NCBI GenBank assembly: GCA_002261195.1
Contig: MVBO01000046.1
Span: forward strand, 13,015 to 77,014
DNA from: Bifiguratus adelaidae
Lineage: Eukaryota > Mucoromycota > Endogonomycetes > Endogonales
Direction: 5' to 3'
DNA: 64,000 bases
Shown here: one piece after another, positions 34,646 through 45,060 of the stretch
Numbering within the stretch: the first letter of the stretch is position 1
Layout of the letters: each line of letters opens with the position of its first letter
Translations under genes and position numbers: made by a program
The notes under the pieces: model-generated
Database searches by the model: none
What the model was told of the DNA's origin: nothing
The model's input: the letters and a program-made list of their open reading frames with translations, nothing else

Positions 34646-35691
34646 ATGGTGAAGATTCTCCTTACCGTTGTTGCTCTTTCTATCGCTGCGGTGCACGCTG
34701 ACAATCTGAGCCCTGGAGGTACAGCAACTCGTTACTGGGATTGCTGCAAGCCTTCGGGTGGTATCAGTGGAAAGGCGGCCGTGAATCGTCCTGTCTTCTC
34801 GTGCGCCCAGGATGGTGTCACACATGTGGATCCAAGCACCAACAGTGCTTGCGCAGGGGGAAGTAAGTGGTCGCATAACAATGAAACCCAAGAATTGACC
34901 TGTTCTTGTAGCCGCCTACACGTGTACCAACTATCAACCCTTTGTGTCGTCCTGCAATCCCAACCTCTCTTACGCTTTTGGCGCTCGTGCTCAAAGCAAT
35001 GATGAATCGACCTTTGAATGTGCTTGCTACCAGGTCACTTTTGCTCAATTGCCTGGCAAGACCTTGATCGTGCAAGCCACAAACGACGGTGGTGATGTTC
35101 CAGCCACCAATTTCGACATTCAGATCCCTGGAGGAGGTGTGGGTCTATTCGATGCTTGCACAGCAGAATACAATGCTCCTCGTAAGTTCACAGAAAAGCG
35201 ATTCATCCATGGAGGTGACAAGTTAATCCTCGCTTTAGCCGGCGGCTGGGGCGCTCAATATGGAGGCATCTCTAGCCAAACTCAATGCTCACAGCTACCC
35301 GCCTCCCTACAAAAAGGCTGCAATTGGCGTTTCACTTGGTTCGCTGACAACCCGACGATCAGCAGCATCAGCCGTGTCAAATGCCCTAGCCAATTGACCG
35401 ACCTTTCAGGATGCATCCGCAATGATGATGCCTCTCAACCGGCTCCATCCGTTGGATGCAATGGTCCCCAACCGTCTACATCGAACATGTCCACGTCCAC
35501 GTCCAAGGCCAGCTCCACCCCCAAACCTACAGCTACCTGTGCTGCTCTCTATGCCCAATGCGGCGGTCAAGGATACACTGGACCTACCTGCTGCATCTCC
35601 TCCACCTGTCAATATCAGAATCCTTGTAAGTTGTCTTCCATAGAGCGTGTCCTCTTACTAACCTTCCGCAGACTATTCCCAATGTCTTTAA
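34646..35691 (+). CDS. GH45 endoglucanase with C-terminal CBM1
   Basis: Secreted endo-beta-1,4-glucanase (cellulase). Exons 34646-34862, 34912-35625, 35672-35691; 316 aa. Signal peptide MVKILLTVVALSIAAVHA, then the GH45 signature TRYWDCCKPS containing the catalytic Asp; the family's second acid lies in the region GVGLFDACTAEYN / NWRFTWFADNPT. A Ser/Thr/Pro linker leads to a fungal cellulose-binding module: CAALYAQCGGQGYTGPTCC then STCQYQNPYYSQCL, with the aromatic face residues present. The final exon is 20 nt and supplies YYSQCL. The order catalytic domain then CBM1 differs from the characterised Rhizopus/Mucor GH45 enzymes, where CBM1 is N-terminal. An upstream tandem copy is broken. Confidence 0.94.
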
Positions 35692-35743
35692 CAATAAAGC
35701 CGAATTTGCGGATAAAGACCTTGTGCTTGATACTTTTGCCTTC

Positions 35744-37435
35744 ATGCTGAGATTCACGTCGACTCTTGGACATTCGACGATGTTTGTCTGTCGTCGAACA
35801 TGTCATCCTCAGAGTGGACTCTTTCAAGGTTCTAGTGGTACGATATCGCCCAGAGCAAGACTTGTCACTGGTGGTTTATTCGTGCGTCAAGGTCGGTTCT
35901 TGTCGACCTTGAGGCCGGATAATCCTCAGGATAAGACTTCTTCTACGCCGTCGTCTCATCCTGACTCTCACTCTCACTCTCACTCTCATGGGCACGCTCA
36001 CGGGCACGAAGGACATTCGCACGCGCACCTTGTGGATGCACTTGAAACGACAAGTGAGTCGTTCAGCACGGTGACATAGGTTGACCTACGTTGGACTAGG
36101 TTCGCGAGGCTGGCGCATCACGGTTGTTGGACTTGTCGCCAATGTTGGATTATGCGTGACCAAAGGCGTTGCTGGATGGTAATGGCAAGATATGAATGAT
36201 CTGACGGTGAATTCATATGTTATCCGTAGGGTCATGAACTCGGCTTCGCTGGTAGCTGATGCAGCACATTCACTCTCGGGTAGGTGGTGTTCGCTATTCC
36301 GCGCCTTGAATTAACCGCTCATCACCTCTTATAGATATGATTAGCGATTTCGTCACCCTATATACCTACAGAGTATCACGACGACCACCCGATGAGCTTC
36401 ATCCTTATGGATATGGTATGTATTGAGCGACATTGATCCGATGCACTAGCCCCTGAAGCTCATCGATCACCAGGAAAATATGAAACAGTAGGCTCCCTTG
36501 CTGTATCCTCCATCTTGATCGTGGGTGCCTTGGGCATTGGATATCATTCGTACGAGCTGTTGCTGCAAGTCTTACCCGAAACCTTCACGGGTGCGCTTAA
36601 TAGCAATGCGCTTCCAGATGCTGCCGTTGCTTCTGCCCCTACTTCACATGCGAGTGTGGATGCTGGCATTGCGGCAGCCAAAGAAGCGCACGAAGGTGCT
36701 TCACTTAGCAATTTGTTACCGTTTCATAGTCATGCTCATGAGCACCACGACACCTTGCTCAATCCCAATGCCGCTTGGTTTGCATTGGCCAGCGTGATCA
36801 TCAAGGAGTGGTTATATCAAGCAAGTACGTCGCATACACAATGATGATTGATAGACACATGAGCTAATGCATGTGTGATTTAGCTATCAAGGTGGGCAAG
36901 GACGAAAGGAGTGATGTCTTGATCGCCAACGCTTGGCATCACCGATCGGATGCCTTTTCCTCAATTGTTGCGCTCGCTGCCATCGCTGGATCACATTTTG
37001 GAGTACCTATACTAGATCCTTTGGGTGGTATACTCGTGTCTGGCATGATCCTCAAGACAGGTGTCGAGATTATGCTCGGATCTCTCAAGGAGTTGGTGGA
37101 CGCAAACGTGGACGATGATGTCCTGCAACAGGTGCAGCAAGCCATTACCCGTCTTCAGGTAAATGAGTGTAACAACCACTTTTACACGATCGAACACTCA
37201 TGCTGTTTCAATACAGAAAACGCAACCTGATCTCATCGACTTTCATTCCATCCGAGGGCGCAAAGCAGGCCCTTTTATCCTCGTGGATCTCATCCTGCAA
37301 GTCAATCCAACATTGACTGTTGAGAAAGCTCATAGAGTGGAAGATGCTGTTAGAAGAGCCGTAAAGGCTGACTGTGATCAAGTTAAGGAAGTTCTTGTAC
37401 ATCTGGATGCAGAGAAGCAACCTCCGCATCGATAA
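35744..37435 (+). CDS. Mitochondrial cation diffusion facilitator (MMT-like)
   Basis: CDF-family metal transporter similar to mitochondrial Mmt1/Mmt2 (iron) proteins. Exons 35744-36053, 36100-36178, 36230-36279, 36335-36415, 36474-36824, 36884-37158, 37217-37435; 454 aa. The N-terminus is Arg/Ser-rich with few acids, consistent with a presequence. A His-rich stretch (about 35967-36030, alternating Ser-His and Gly-His) precedes the membrane domain. Metal-site helices are SLVADAAHSLSDMISD (HxxxD) and IANAWHHRSDAFSS (HxxxD). The cytosolic/matrix C-terminal domain contains IDFHSIRGRKAGPFILVDL. Metal specificity cannot be read from sequence. Confidence 0.88.
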
Positions 37436-37448
37436 TTATAGAGAGAGT

Positions 37449-38322
37449 ATGGGGAAGCATCAGTTGGGTGAGTTGCCTCTGCTCTTGGGGCAGATATACT
37501 GATCTATGCAGTCTTTGTTACTGGCAACAAGAACAAGCTCGCTGAAGTTCAAGCGATCCTCGGCGACACGGTTGATTTGGTGAATCGCTCTTTAGATTGT
37601 GAGTGCGTTGATTTGACATGACGCGTTGATTACTCATACCAATCTAGTGCCAGAGATTCAGGGCACTCCAGAGGAAGTAGCGCGAGCGAAATGCATAGCT
37701 GCTGCTGAACAGGTACGTTCTCAACACCCCACCGTTTACAGTCCGACCGACTCACCGTGTCTAGCTTCAAGGACCATGTATCACCGAAGATACCTGTCTC
37801 TGCTTTAACGCTCTTCAAGGGTTACCCGGTGCATACATGTGAGTATAAGCAGCACACCATCATTCATGGCTCCTCGCTTATCGTCGATAGCAAGTGGTTC
37901 TTGGCGTCCCTAGGGCACGAGGGTCTCAATAAACTATTGGCCGGATATGAAGACAAATCAGCCTATGCTCTCTGCATCTTTGCCTTATCCAAGGGACCCG
38001 GTGAAGTGCCCATTCTCTTTGAAGGTCGCACGGATGTGAGAGAGACGACAGAGACACAGAGTTGTAGCTCACTCCATTTTTGATTAGGGACGCATTGTGC
38101 CTGCGAGAGGTCCGAATAACTTTGGGTGGGATCCCATTTTTGAACCCACTGGATTCGATGAAACGTAAGTGTGGACCCCCTCTCGCTTGATCGGCATCGC
38201 CATGAGCTGACCATGTTTCCAGTTATGCCGAAATGCCAAAATCGACCAAGAATACCATATCGCATCGGTTCCGAGCGCTAGAAAAGCTCTCGGCTTATCT
38301 CTCTCATTATCCACCACAGTAG
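37449..38322 (+). CDS. HAM1: Inosine triphosphate pyrophosphatase (Ham1/ITPA)
   Basis: Cleans the nucleotide pool by hydrolysing ITP, dITP and XTP to monophosphates. Seven exons: 37449-37467, 37512-37598, 37648-37712, 37765-37838, 37891-38035, 38088-38164, 38223-38322; 188 aa, the family's usual length. Motifs: [38 protein letters not shown] continuing to KWFL across an intron, [14 protein letters not shown], and [19 protein letters not shown]. The first exon is 19 nt. All junctions are GT-AG and in phase. Confidence 0.95.
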
Positions 38323-38492
38323 ACGACAATGCAGCATATATATTGGCATTCAAGTGAAGAGTTTGTGATTATACAGGAAATATACAGCCCACGGATGCCG
38401 TTCCATTCGCTATCCGCTTGGGCATTAATAGAAAAAAGGTAGACAAATAAGGTGCCGCGGTTCATACATTGTGTCGTCCTGCCGAATTGTAT

Positions 38493-40070
38493 TCAAGGTT
38501 GCGAGTCCTCTTCGGACGAGAAGGAAATGATATCATCGGTATTAAAGAATTGCTTTTGACGCGCACTTGGTTTCTTTTCTGTGGCTGGTTGGTCGGTTTC
38601 TGCTGCGATGGGAGAGTTGGCACCGAAAGGCGATGAATAAGTGGTAGGATATGGCCCTTTGCGAGTTGTCCCGGAGGGTGGGAATATTTGTGCGCGAGTC
38701 CAATTGGCATCGACTCCCAGCAATGGGTCTTCTGCCATCTCTGACCGATGAGGCTGTCCTTGTGCCCTATTCTTCATTTCGGTGGTGGATTGAGATGGCC
38801 AGGCGGAAGCAGCGTCGCCTCTGATACGACCCGATTCACCCGAGAGCTTTCGTATATGTTCTCGTCGTTGCATCTTGGCTAAATCTTCTGTTGTGAGAAC
38901 GTCGGATAGGTATGAAGGCAGTTGACGTCTCACGTCTTCGTTTATTTGACTCGATGGGTAGTGAGATGGGTACGTTGGACTCAACGGGACTGGCGACAAT
39001 CGGCCTTGGTCTGTCACCATTGTGTTTCGCCTATTGGAGGATGCATCGGATCCTGCAACGGGTAACGTAAATGTGTCGGAATAGGATCTGATCAAAAGGG
39101 GCATGAGGGAACGCTGTGGCGCCTCGAATTGGATAGGCGTCTTTGGTGTTTTTGGGATGAGTTGTAATATATCATCTGTCCCTGTTTCTGTCCATGCCAT
39201 TGCCGCGTTATCTCTACCTCGAGACAAGGCCGTCATGGACAAATTTCGCATATGTTGTCGGATCTCGTCTAGTTCATCGTCGATCGTCTGAGGGTCAATG
39301 AAATTCAGCTCTTGAGAATAGGGTGTGGCGTACTTAGGTCCCGCGCTATGTCGAGTTATATCTGCCAAGGGTTGCAGCTGCTTGTCCCATGGGCTGGGGA
39401 GTGTGGAGCTTGGTAAACTGGGAGCCACGCCCGCAAGGGATTGTGGATGACGAGGCAATCGGGGTATAATATGTGGCAGAGCACATTTACTGCCGAAGCG
39501 GCAATTGCCCTTGAGAAAGTATTTGCATACGGTCGTTGGAGCAGCACCCACACTGATACTGTGTGAAAATTGACAGTTTACACCGGCACTGCACGCACCC
39601 ATCCTGTAAAATTTACAAGGTACATGGGAGACATTCGGATGAGCTGTTCATGGCAGCTTAGTGTAAGTGTGCTTGCCGATCTGTAAAAGGTTCACTTACA
39701 TCGGCCGCTACCACTCGACCGCGGCGGGAGCGAGGCCTGTCGTCCCCGGTTACCCGATGACCAGTCCGCAGAAGCAATGCGGGAGTCGCTTTGATCGTAC
39801 GGATTCGCCGCTGCTTGACCCGCTAAGTGCTGCTGCGGAGGTATCTGAATGTTCTTGGGCCTTGCGTCCAGTTTACGAGGGGAGAATCTGCATGTCGTTG
39901 AGGAGCACGGAAACAAACGATGGACCGGATGTACATGCCCCGTATGCTCGCCCCTGCCCGATCACTTACCGTTCCTCGCGGAATGTGGGCGGTATGCTTA
40001 CCAGCATCGGATCCGGAGATGTATCGCTAGAAGGTAGCGATGCTGACAAGTCGTGAGCACCCGTCAGCAT
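38493..40070 (-). CDS. Tandem CCCH zinc-finger protein (Lee1-like)
   Basis: Putative RNA- or DNA-binding protein with two CCCH fingers. Exons 40070-39970, 39887-39700, 39643-38493; 479 aa. Finger 1 is CKFYRMGACSAGVNCQFSH and finger 2 is CKYFLKGNCRFGSKCALPH, both C-x7-C-x5-C-x3-H, spaced closely as in yeast Lee1 and its filamentous-fungal relatives. The first finger is only complete when the intron 39699-39644 is removed, which supports the model. The remainder is Ser/Pro-rich and low complexity without recognised domains. The exon-1 start (ATG 40070) gives 62 residues of Ser/Pro-rich leader before the basic segment. Confidence 0.82.
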
Positions 40071-40541
40071 CCTAGCCAAAGAGACATGGCAAAACTAAAA
40101 GCAAACTAAATCGGCAATTCAAAAGCTTCGATGCAGTAACCTTGCTTGTACGTACGTTTGTCCGTAGATGTGCCGATGATTCGGTTCAGAAGATGAAGCG
40201 TCTTTCTTTTTGCCGTTCTTTCCTTTTAGGCCCGGAGTATGCGCCAAAATTGGTGTACAAAAGGCCTGCTAGGATACACAAGGCGTTCGCAGGAATCCAG
40301 TTATCTCGGGAGCATACAGGCTAAAGTCTACTTGTCCTGTGGCCATACGTAAATTGACGGGTATTGTGTCCTGGAAAAAGGAAAAGGTGCGCAACTTGGT
40401 TCCTGTTTGCTGGTCAGCTGCTCCTTGCCCTGTGCGAACTTTCGATGGCCCCGATCCGCCGGTTCATGACCTAATAAGGAGGAAAGATGAGCTATGAGGG
40501 CCCTTTGATGGCACTTCACTATTTTTGTGCGCTTTGACCAT

Positions 40542-40968
40542 ATGCCTGGGCCGTTCAAGTTTCACAAGTTACCTCTTCCAGAAGATTACTCAAAGAGCGC
40601 TATGGGTTCGCTGCAGTTTAGCATTTTATGCAGTCCATCATGTGAGCCAGGTCAAAAATATGCCGTAATCTCATTTGGTGGCCGATCGACGGTGGCTAGG
40701 AAAAATTGCACATTGTATTGCGTATCTTTGCAAATGACAATGACCCGCCCAGTCCCACGGACGAGTTTCCGCTAAATAGCGAAAGGGTTCTCCCGGTTCC
40801 TGAAATGGCCATAGACTACGCCAAATTTGCGGACATTTCATGTGATGAGAGAATTATCTCGATCAGCCAATCAGAAGCGATTATTGTCACCAAGGGGAGG
40901 TACCGTTGGCAAATCTCGGTGCAAGATACTCCGGGGGTTTGCATATCCCCCGATCGAGACGGGTTTTG
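40542..40968 (+). CDS. Uncertain orphan gene, two possible exons
   Basis: Not recognised. Two adjacent reading frames join if a 35-nt GT-AG intron (40662-40696, GTAATC...GCTAG) is removed: MPGPFKFHKLPLPEDYSKS... to KYA, then EKLHIVLRIFANDNDPPSP... to the stop at 40966-40968, about 130 aa. The encoded residues look protein-like (mixed hydrophobic/charged, no repeats). The intron is short and there are no homologous motifs, so this may be a chance frame or a fragment of a decayed gene. An intron of similar size (34 nt) exists in TOP2. Confidence 0.25.
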
Positions 40969-41099
40969 AATCCGTTCATTTCGTGTAATATTCCCGCTAC
41001 AATCAGGTCTTCTGTTGTAAAGGTGTGGATCAGCCATACGGGCATTTGTAGCTAATTTTGGAGTCTGTAGATCATTCACCGGCTAAAAAGAAAATATGG

Positions 41100-41104
41100 A
41101 AAAA
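41100..41104 (-). terminator. RNA polymerase III terminator of tRNA-Leu
   Basis: Run of five T on the minus strand 5 nt after the tRNA discriminator base, the usual pol III stop signal. Confidence 0.7.
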
Positions 41105-41109
41105 GATAG

Positions 41110-41192
41110 TGAACAGAGTAGGATTCGAACCTACGCCTCTTACGAGACCACGGCCTTAACGTGGCGCCTTAGACCTACTCGGCAATCTGTCC
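41110..41192 (-). tRNA. tRNA-Leu (AAG anticodon)
   Basis: 83-nt minus-strand class II tRNA without intron. The acceptor stem is GGACAGA paired with TCTGTTC (one G-T), discriminator A. D-arm GCCGAGTAGGTCTAAGGC contains the A box. Anticodon stem CCACG/CGTGG encloses the loop TTAAGGC, giving anticodon AAG (reads CTT/CTC leucine codons). The long variable arm (CTCGTAAGAG) is as expected for tRNA-Leu. The T-arm GTAGG-TTCGAAT-CCTAC holds the B box. Confidence 0.95.
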
Positions 41193-41973
41193 CTTCGATG
41201 AAAAATTTTTAGACACTTGTATCTATATTTGATATCCGTCTCGGAAATAGGGTTAGGGTTATAGGATGCAGATCCTCAAAGATAATGGTCAATGGACAGG
41301 TGGTCAATGCAATTTCGGGAGGTACGCGTCGAAATTCTTATTGGGCATTGGAATGTGCCAAATTTTGCTGACGGATGATCATTTTCTGACACGGACAGAG
41401 TAAAAATTGTTTTTTTTGATCGCGTGGGTCAATCAAACACTGGCAGATGCACCAGAATTGCGTTTCTCCTGTACTATCGATAGGCAGTGCCTGCCAACGA
41501 CTCGTCTTTACAAACACAAAGAAAGCAGTTTCAAGTTTGTTTCCATCTTTGAAGTACTCTGTCCATGTAGCCAACAGAGTTACCCTTTTTTAGGCGGAGG
41601 ATCGGAGAGAAGGATGACCAAAGGTATTGCCATAGAAGTAGCTCAAATTCAAATAGAAGTACCCAAGAGCATTAGAGTTCAAAGTTGACGCTCGAACCCG
41701 GCGTGGAACATTGCCTATTATAGTAATCGCTGTCTTTTGTTCCTCAGGCATCGGGTCATGTCTACGTCATCGGCCGATGGTATCCCTTTCTGGCCAGCCA
41801 AGTACGCAATTCATTGTGCTCAAGCAAAGCCAGCCCTAAACGATTAGAATATTTCCCAAATAACTCACCCATCTTTATACTTTGGAACCCCTACTTATGG
41901 TACATTAGGTGCAAGTCTCTCTGGGCTTCTTGCTGGCGACTGCAGACTTGGATGGATCAGATAATAGGTGCCT
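41193..41973. other. Intergenic, with a short telomere-like motif
   Basis: 781 bp between the tRNA and the white-collar-like gene. Nothing coding is supported. It contains TAGGGTTAGGGTTA at 41248-41261 (just over two TTAGGG units). An upstream non-coding or first exon of the white-collar gene could lie here: an acceptor-like ATAATAG ends just before 41968. Confidence 0.45.
41248..41261. repeat. Short interstitial telomere-like repeat
   Basis: TAGGGTTAGGGTTA, just over two units of the TTAGGG repeat used by most filamentous fungi, 56 bp from the tRNA-Leu gene. It is too short to indicate a chromosome end and may be chance. Confidence 0.35.
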
Positions 41974-44562
41974 ATGAAACTGCATAGTGAGATCCCGCAA
42001 GACACCCATAGCGGTCAAGTCGCGGCCAGCAATGATGATAGTCACCAACACAGCATGACCGAACACACTTTGGCGCGCACGCCAAACAATTTTGTAAATA
42101 CACATCCGTTCTGCGATCCTATCTTGGTGCTTTCGCCTTTCGATGCGAGCCAGCAGTCGATGCAACAGCCTTTCAACTTTCCCAGTACCAGCGCTGGTTT
42201 CGGTAGAGAATCGTATCTGCCAGAGACCTTCGCTTTACGCGATGCACAACCTCTTGAGGGTAACAGAAATCGTCGGCAAGACGGAGGGTTCTCCGATACG
42301 GCATTGCTCGAAGAGGCAAAAGACGCGTGGACGCACAAAAGACTCGCCGTGTCGTCGAGCGCGCAGTTTCCTGCCCCTGAGCCTGCATTTCGCAATACAT
42401 TTAGTACGACGAATACCTCAGACCCCAAGCCATCACCTGCAGCGTTCGGGAATATACCAAGCATAGGGCAAACGACAAACATGACGGGATTATATTCTGC
42501 AAGTGGCTTCGATGTCACCGGTCTGTTGGCTCGGCTCGTTACACGTCCAAATCCTCAAATCAACGTGGGACCGATCGATTTCTCTTGCTCATTTGTCGTG
42601 AGCGACGCACGCAAATTCGACTTTCCGATCATCTACGTATCTCCAACTTTCGAGACGCTCACCGGTTATCAGGCGCAGGAGATCATTGGCACCCATTGTC
42701 GGTTTCTGCAGTCTCCTGATGTCAACGTCGCCGTGGGATCGAGACGCAAATATACAGATAATGCCGCGGTGTATCACATGTAGACGCACATCATGTCAGG
42801 CAAAGAGTCACAAGTATCTGCCATCAATTATCGCAAAGGTGGACAACCATTCATCAATTTAATCACCATTATTCCCCTCACCTGAGTTACTGACGAAATC
42901 GCATACTTTGTGGGCCTCCAAGTGGATCTTGTAGAGCAACCTAATTCCACCTTGGCCAAAATGAAGGACGGCACCTATGTCCTAAACTATCAAATGAAAA
43001 ACCGCATCAACTACACACCAAGCCTGCCTGGAACCTTGGTAGAACAGGTCGAAGACTACTTCAAGATTTACCAACCTCAACAGCTTTTCCGGCAACACCA
43101 GAACTGTTCACTATGATTAGACAACCGAATGATGACGATGCGACAACACAACGTCGATGGTTAGAGCTTGTTCTGGATCAAACGCACGATTTCATCCATG
43201 TCATCTCGCTCAAGGGCATCTTTCTCTATTGCTCGCCCGCCGCGAATGCTCTTTTGGACTACGAGCCCGAAGTTCTCATTGGTCGATCCATCAGTTCTGT
43301 GTGTCATCCTTCGGATATAGTGGCAGTGATGCGAGAACTCAAGCAATCAAAACAAGGCGAAACGGTGGATATCGTATATCGTGCGCGGCGTCAGCACGGA
43401 GGATATATTTGGGTGGAATGCCAGGGCAATCTATACCTCGAAGCTGGAAAAGGTCGCAAAAGTTTGATACTTTCAGCTCGAGAACGACCTGTATACCGAT
43501 TGACATGGACAGATGTGTGGAATGCACGAGCTGACACTCAAGTCACCGCTGTCAAGGAAGAAGATAGGATGAACCGGGCTGATCTTGTCCAGGAGGACGA
43601 TTTATGGAGCAAGATGAGTCTGGATGGCCTCTTTATGTATTGCGGAAAGATGCCTGATGTGCTCGGGTACACGGTGGACGAGTTAGTGGGCATGTCCATC
43701 TACCAGCTCACACGCTCAGATAGCGTAACGGATGTTACTAAGGCATTGTTACAAGCTCGTGAAGGCAACACTCTGAACCTCTGGCATTACATGCAAGGCA
43801 AGAAAGGGGCCTATTTCCGGATGCAGAGCACATTTTACCCTGGCGACGTGGACGGAAGCGAGCAGAAGCCGGCCATTCTAATTGTACAAACACGGCAATG
43901 TAAAGACGATCAACGAGAGCTCAGTAGCGCTTCTACTGAAAGTTCACGCTCACCCGCTACAATTGCTTCGTCACCGGATCCCATACTGATCCTGAATACG
44001 CCTTCCCCGAACATCGAGCTCACTGTTCTCTATTCCTCTAATTGTAGTGAGGAAAATCGGAACATATTGAAAAACAATGCGAAGAAAGCCAAGGTAGAAG
44101 ACGTTACCCAATCTGTTACCTACACACCAGGCGCATCCAGCTCAGATCTCTTAACGTCCGAAAACGCCAAATCAGGGCTCAGAGACGACAATATCTTTGA
44201 TGAACTGGTCAGCGTGCGATCCACATCCTGGCAATTCGAACTGCATCAATTACAACTCACCAACAAAAAGTTACGCAACGAGGTGCAGGCACTGAGCGAA
44301 GAGAAAAAGAAGCGACGATATGCAAAACATAGAAGGGCCGATCAACATGCAGGCAAAGTATGCCTTTTCTGTGGTCGAACCGATTCACCCGAGTGGAGAC
44401 GTGGACCGAATGGGACAAAAGAGTAAGTAATTCAATCCCCATGTTCCGTGGCTTATTCTTGCTAGATTATGTAATGCCTGTGGATTACGCTACGCAAAGA
44501 ATCCAAAGGCTACTCCACCACTGGTGTTCAATCCAATGTACCCTAGGCTAAAACGTTGCTGA
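41974..44562 (+). pseudogene. White-collar-1-like LOV/PAS/GATA gene, broken in the LOV domain
   Basis: Blue-light photoreceptor/transcription-factor family. Order: Ser/Pro-rich N-terminus; LOV domain (42580-42950); PAS (about 43170-43480); PAS (about 43600-43870); basic linker; GATA zinc finger CLFCGRTDSPEWRRGPNG ... LCNACGLRYAKN (C-x2-C-x18-C-x2-C). The finger is completed by an intron 44423-44465; the stop is 44560-44562. The LOV frame is interrupted by TAG at 42781-42783, TGA at 42883-42885 (homology continues through both: [37 protein letters not shown]), and a one-base frameshift between about 43060 and 43112. The flavin-adduct motif reads [12 protein letters not shown]; the usual GxNCRFLQ Asn is His. 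The 3' part from ATG 43113 is open for 438 codons, so a LOV-less PAS-GATA protein remains possible. Confidence 0.85.
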
Positions 44563-44656
44563 CATTTCGCTGACTCAGCCCAAGGCGTATTTCAAGGGGT
44601 GAATTGACGCCCTTGTTATTTTGCTCTCTTCCCTTTCTCTTTCTTGTACTTACGCT

Positions 44657-44986
44657 ATGGTGAGTGGCCCTGGGATTGCATTGTACGATGAGGGTGCTCA
44701 AGCGGACATGTAGGAACACGTCTACAAATTCAAGGTTGGAATGTCCTGTGAAGGATGCTCAGGTGCCGTGAAGCGCGTGGTCTCCAAGTTGGACGGTAAG
44801 TGACAAGTCGCGAACGCTCACGAGGAGAAGAAGAGATCACTGAAAGGCTGTGCAGGCGTGCAGAGCATTGACGCGGATTTGCCTTCACAAACGGTGACCG
44901 TTCATGTGAGTGGCGATGCGACCACTCAAGAGAAGGTGTTTGAGTCCATCAAGAAGACTGGCAAGCCAGTTGAAGTGATTGCCTAA
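44657..44986 (+). CDS. ATX1: Copper chaperone Atx1
   Basis: Cytosolic Cu(I) carrier delivering copper to P-type ATPases of the secretory pathway. Exons 44657-44659, 44714-44795, 44856-44986; 71 aa (yeast Atx1 is 73). The first exon is just the start codon: ATG followed directly by GTGAGT. The acceptor's TAG is itself in frame before the next codon, so translation of the beta-1 strand requires this splice. Protein begins MEHVYKFKVGMSCEGCSGAV; MSCEGC is the MxCxxC copper site. KKTGKPVEVIA closes the beta-alpha-beta-beta-alpha-beta fold, with the loop-5 Lys present. Confidence 0.93.
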
Positions 44987-45060
44987 GGGCTTGGACGGCT
45001 GTGTCGATACCATTGGGATTCTAGTGTTTCGATACTGTACATGCTGTAATACACGGCGGA

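Noticed and set aside
42769..42783. Intron hypothesis to bypass the TAG in the LOV domain
   Set aside because: The only GT...AG pair around the stop would be about 15 nt, and LOV homology runs continuously through the stop codon, so a nonsense change is the simpler reading.
44257..44442. Antisense reading frame under the GATA finger
   Set aside because: It is a shadow of the strongly conserved sense frame and has no family features.
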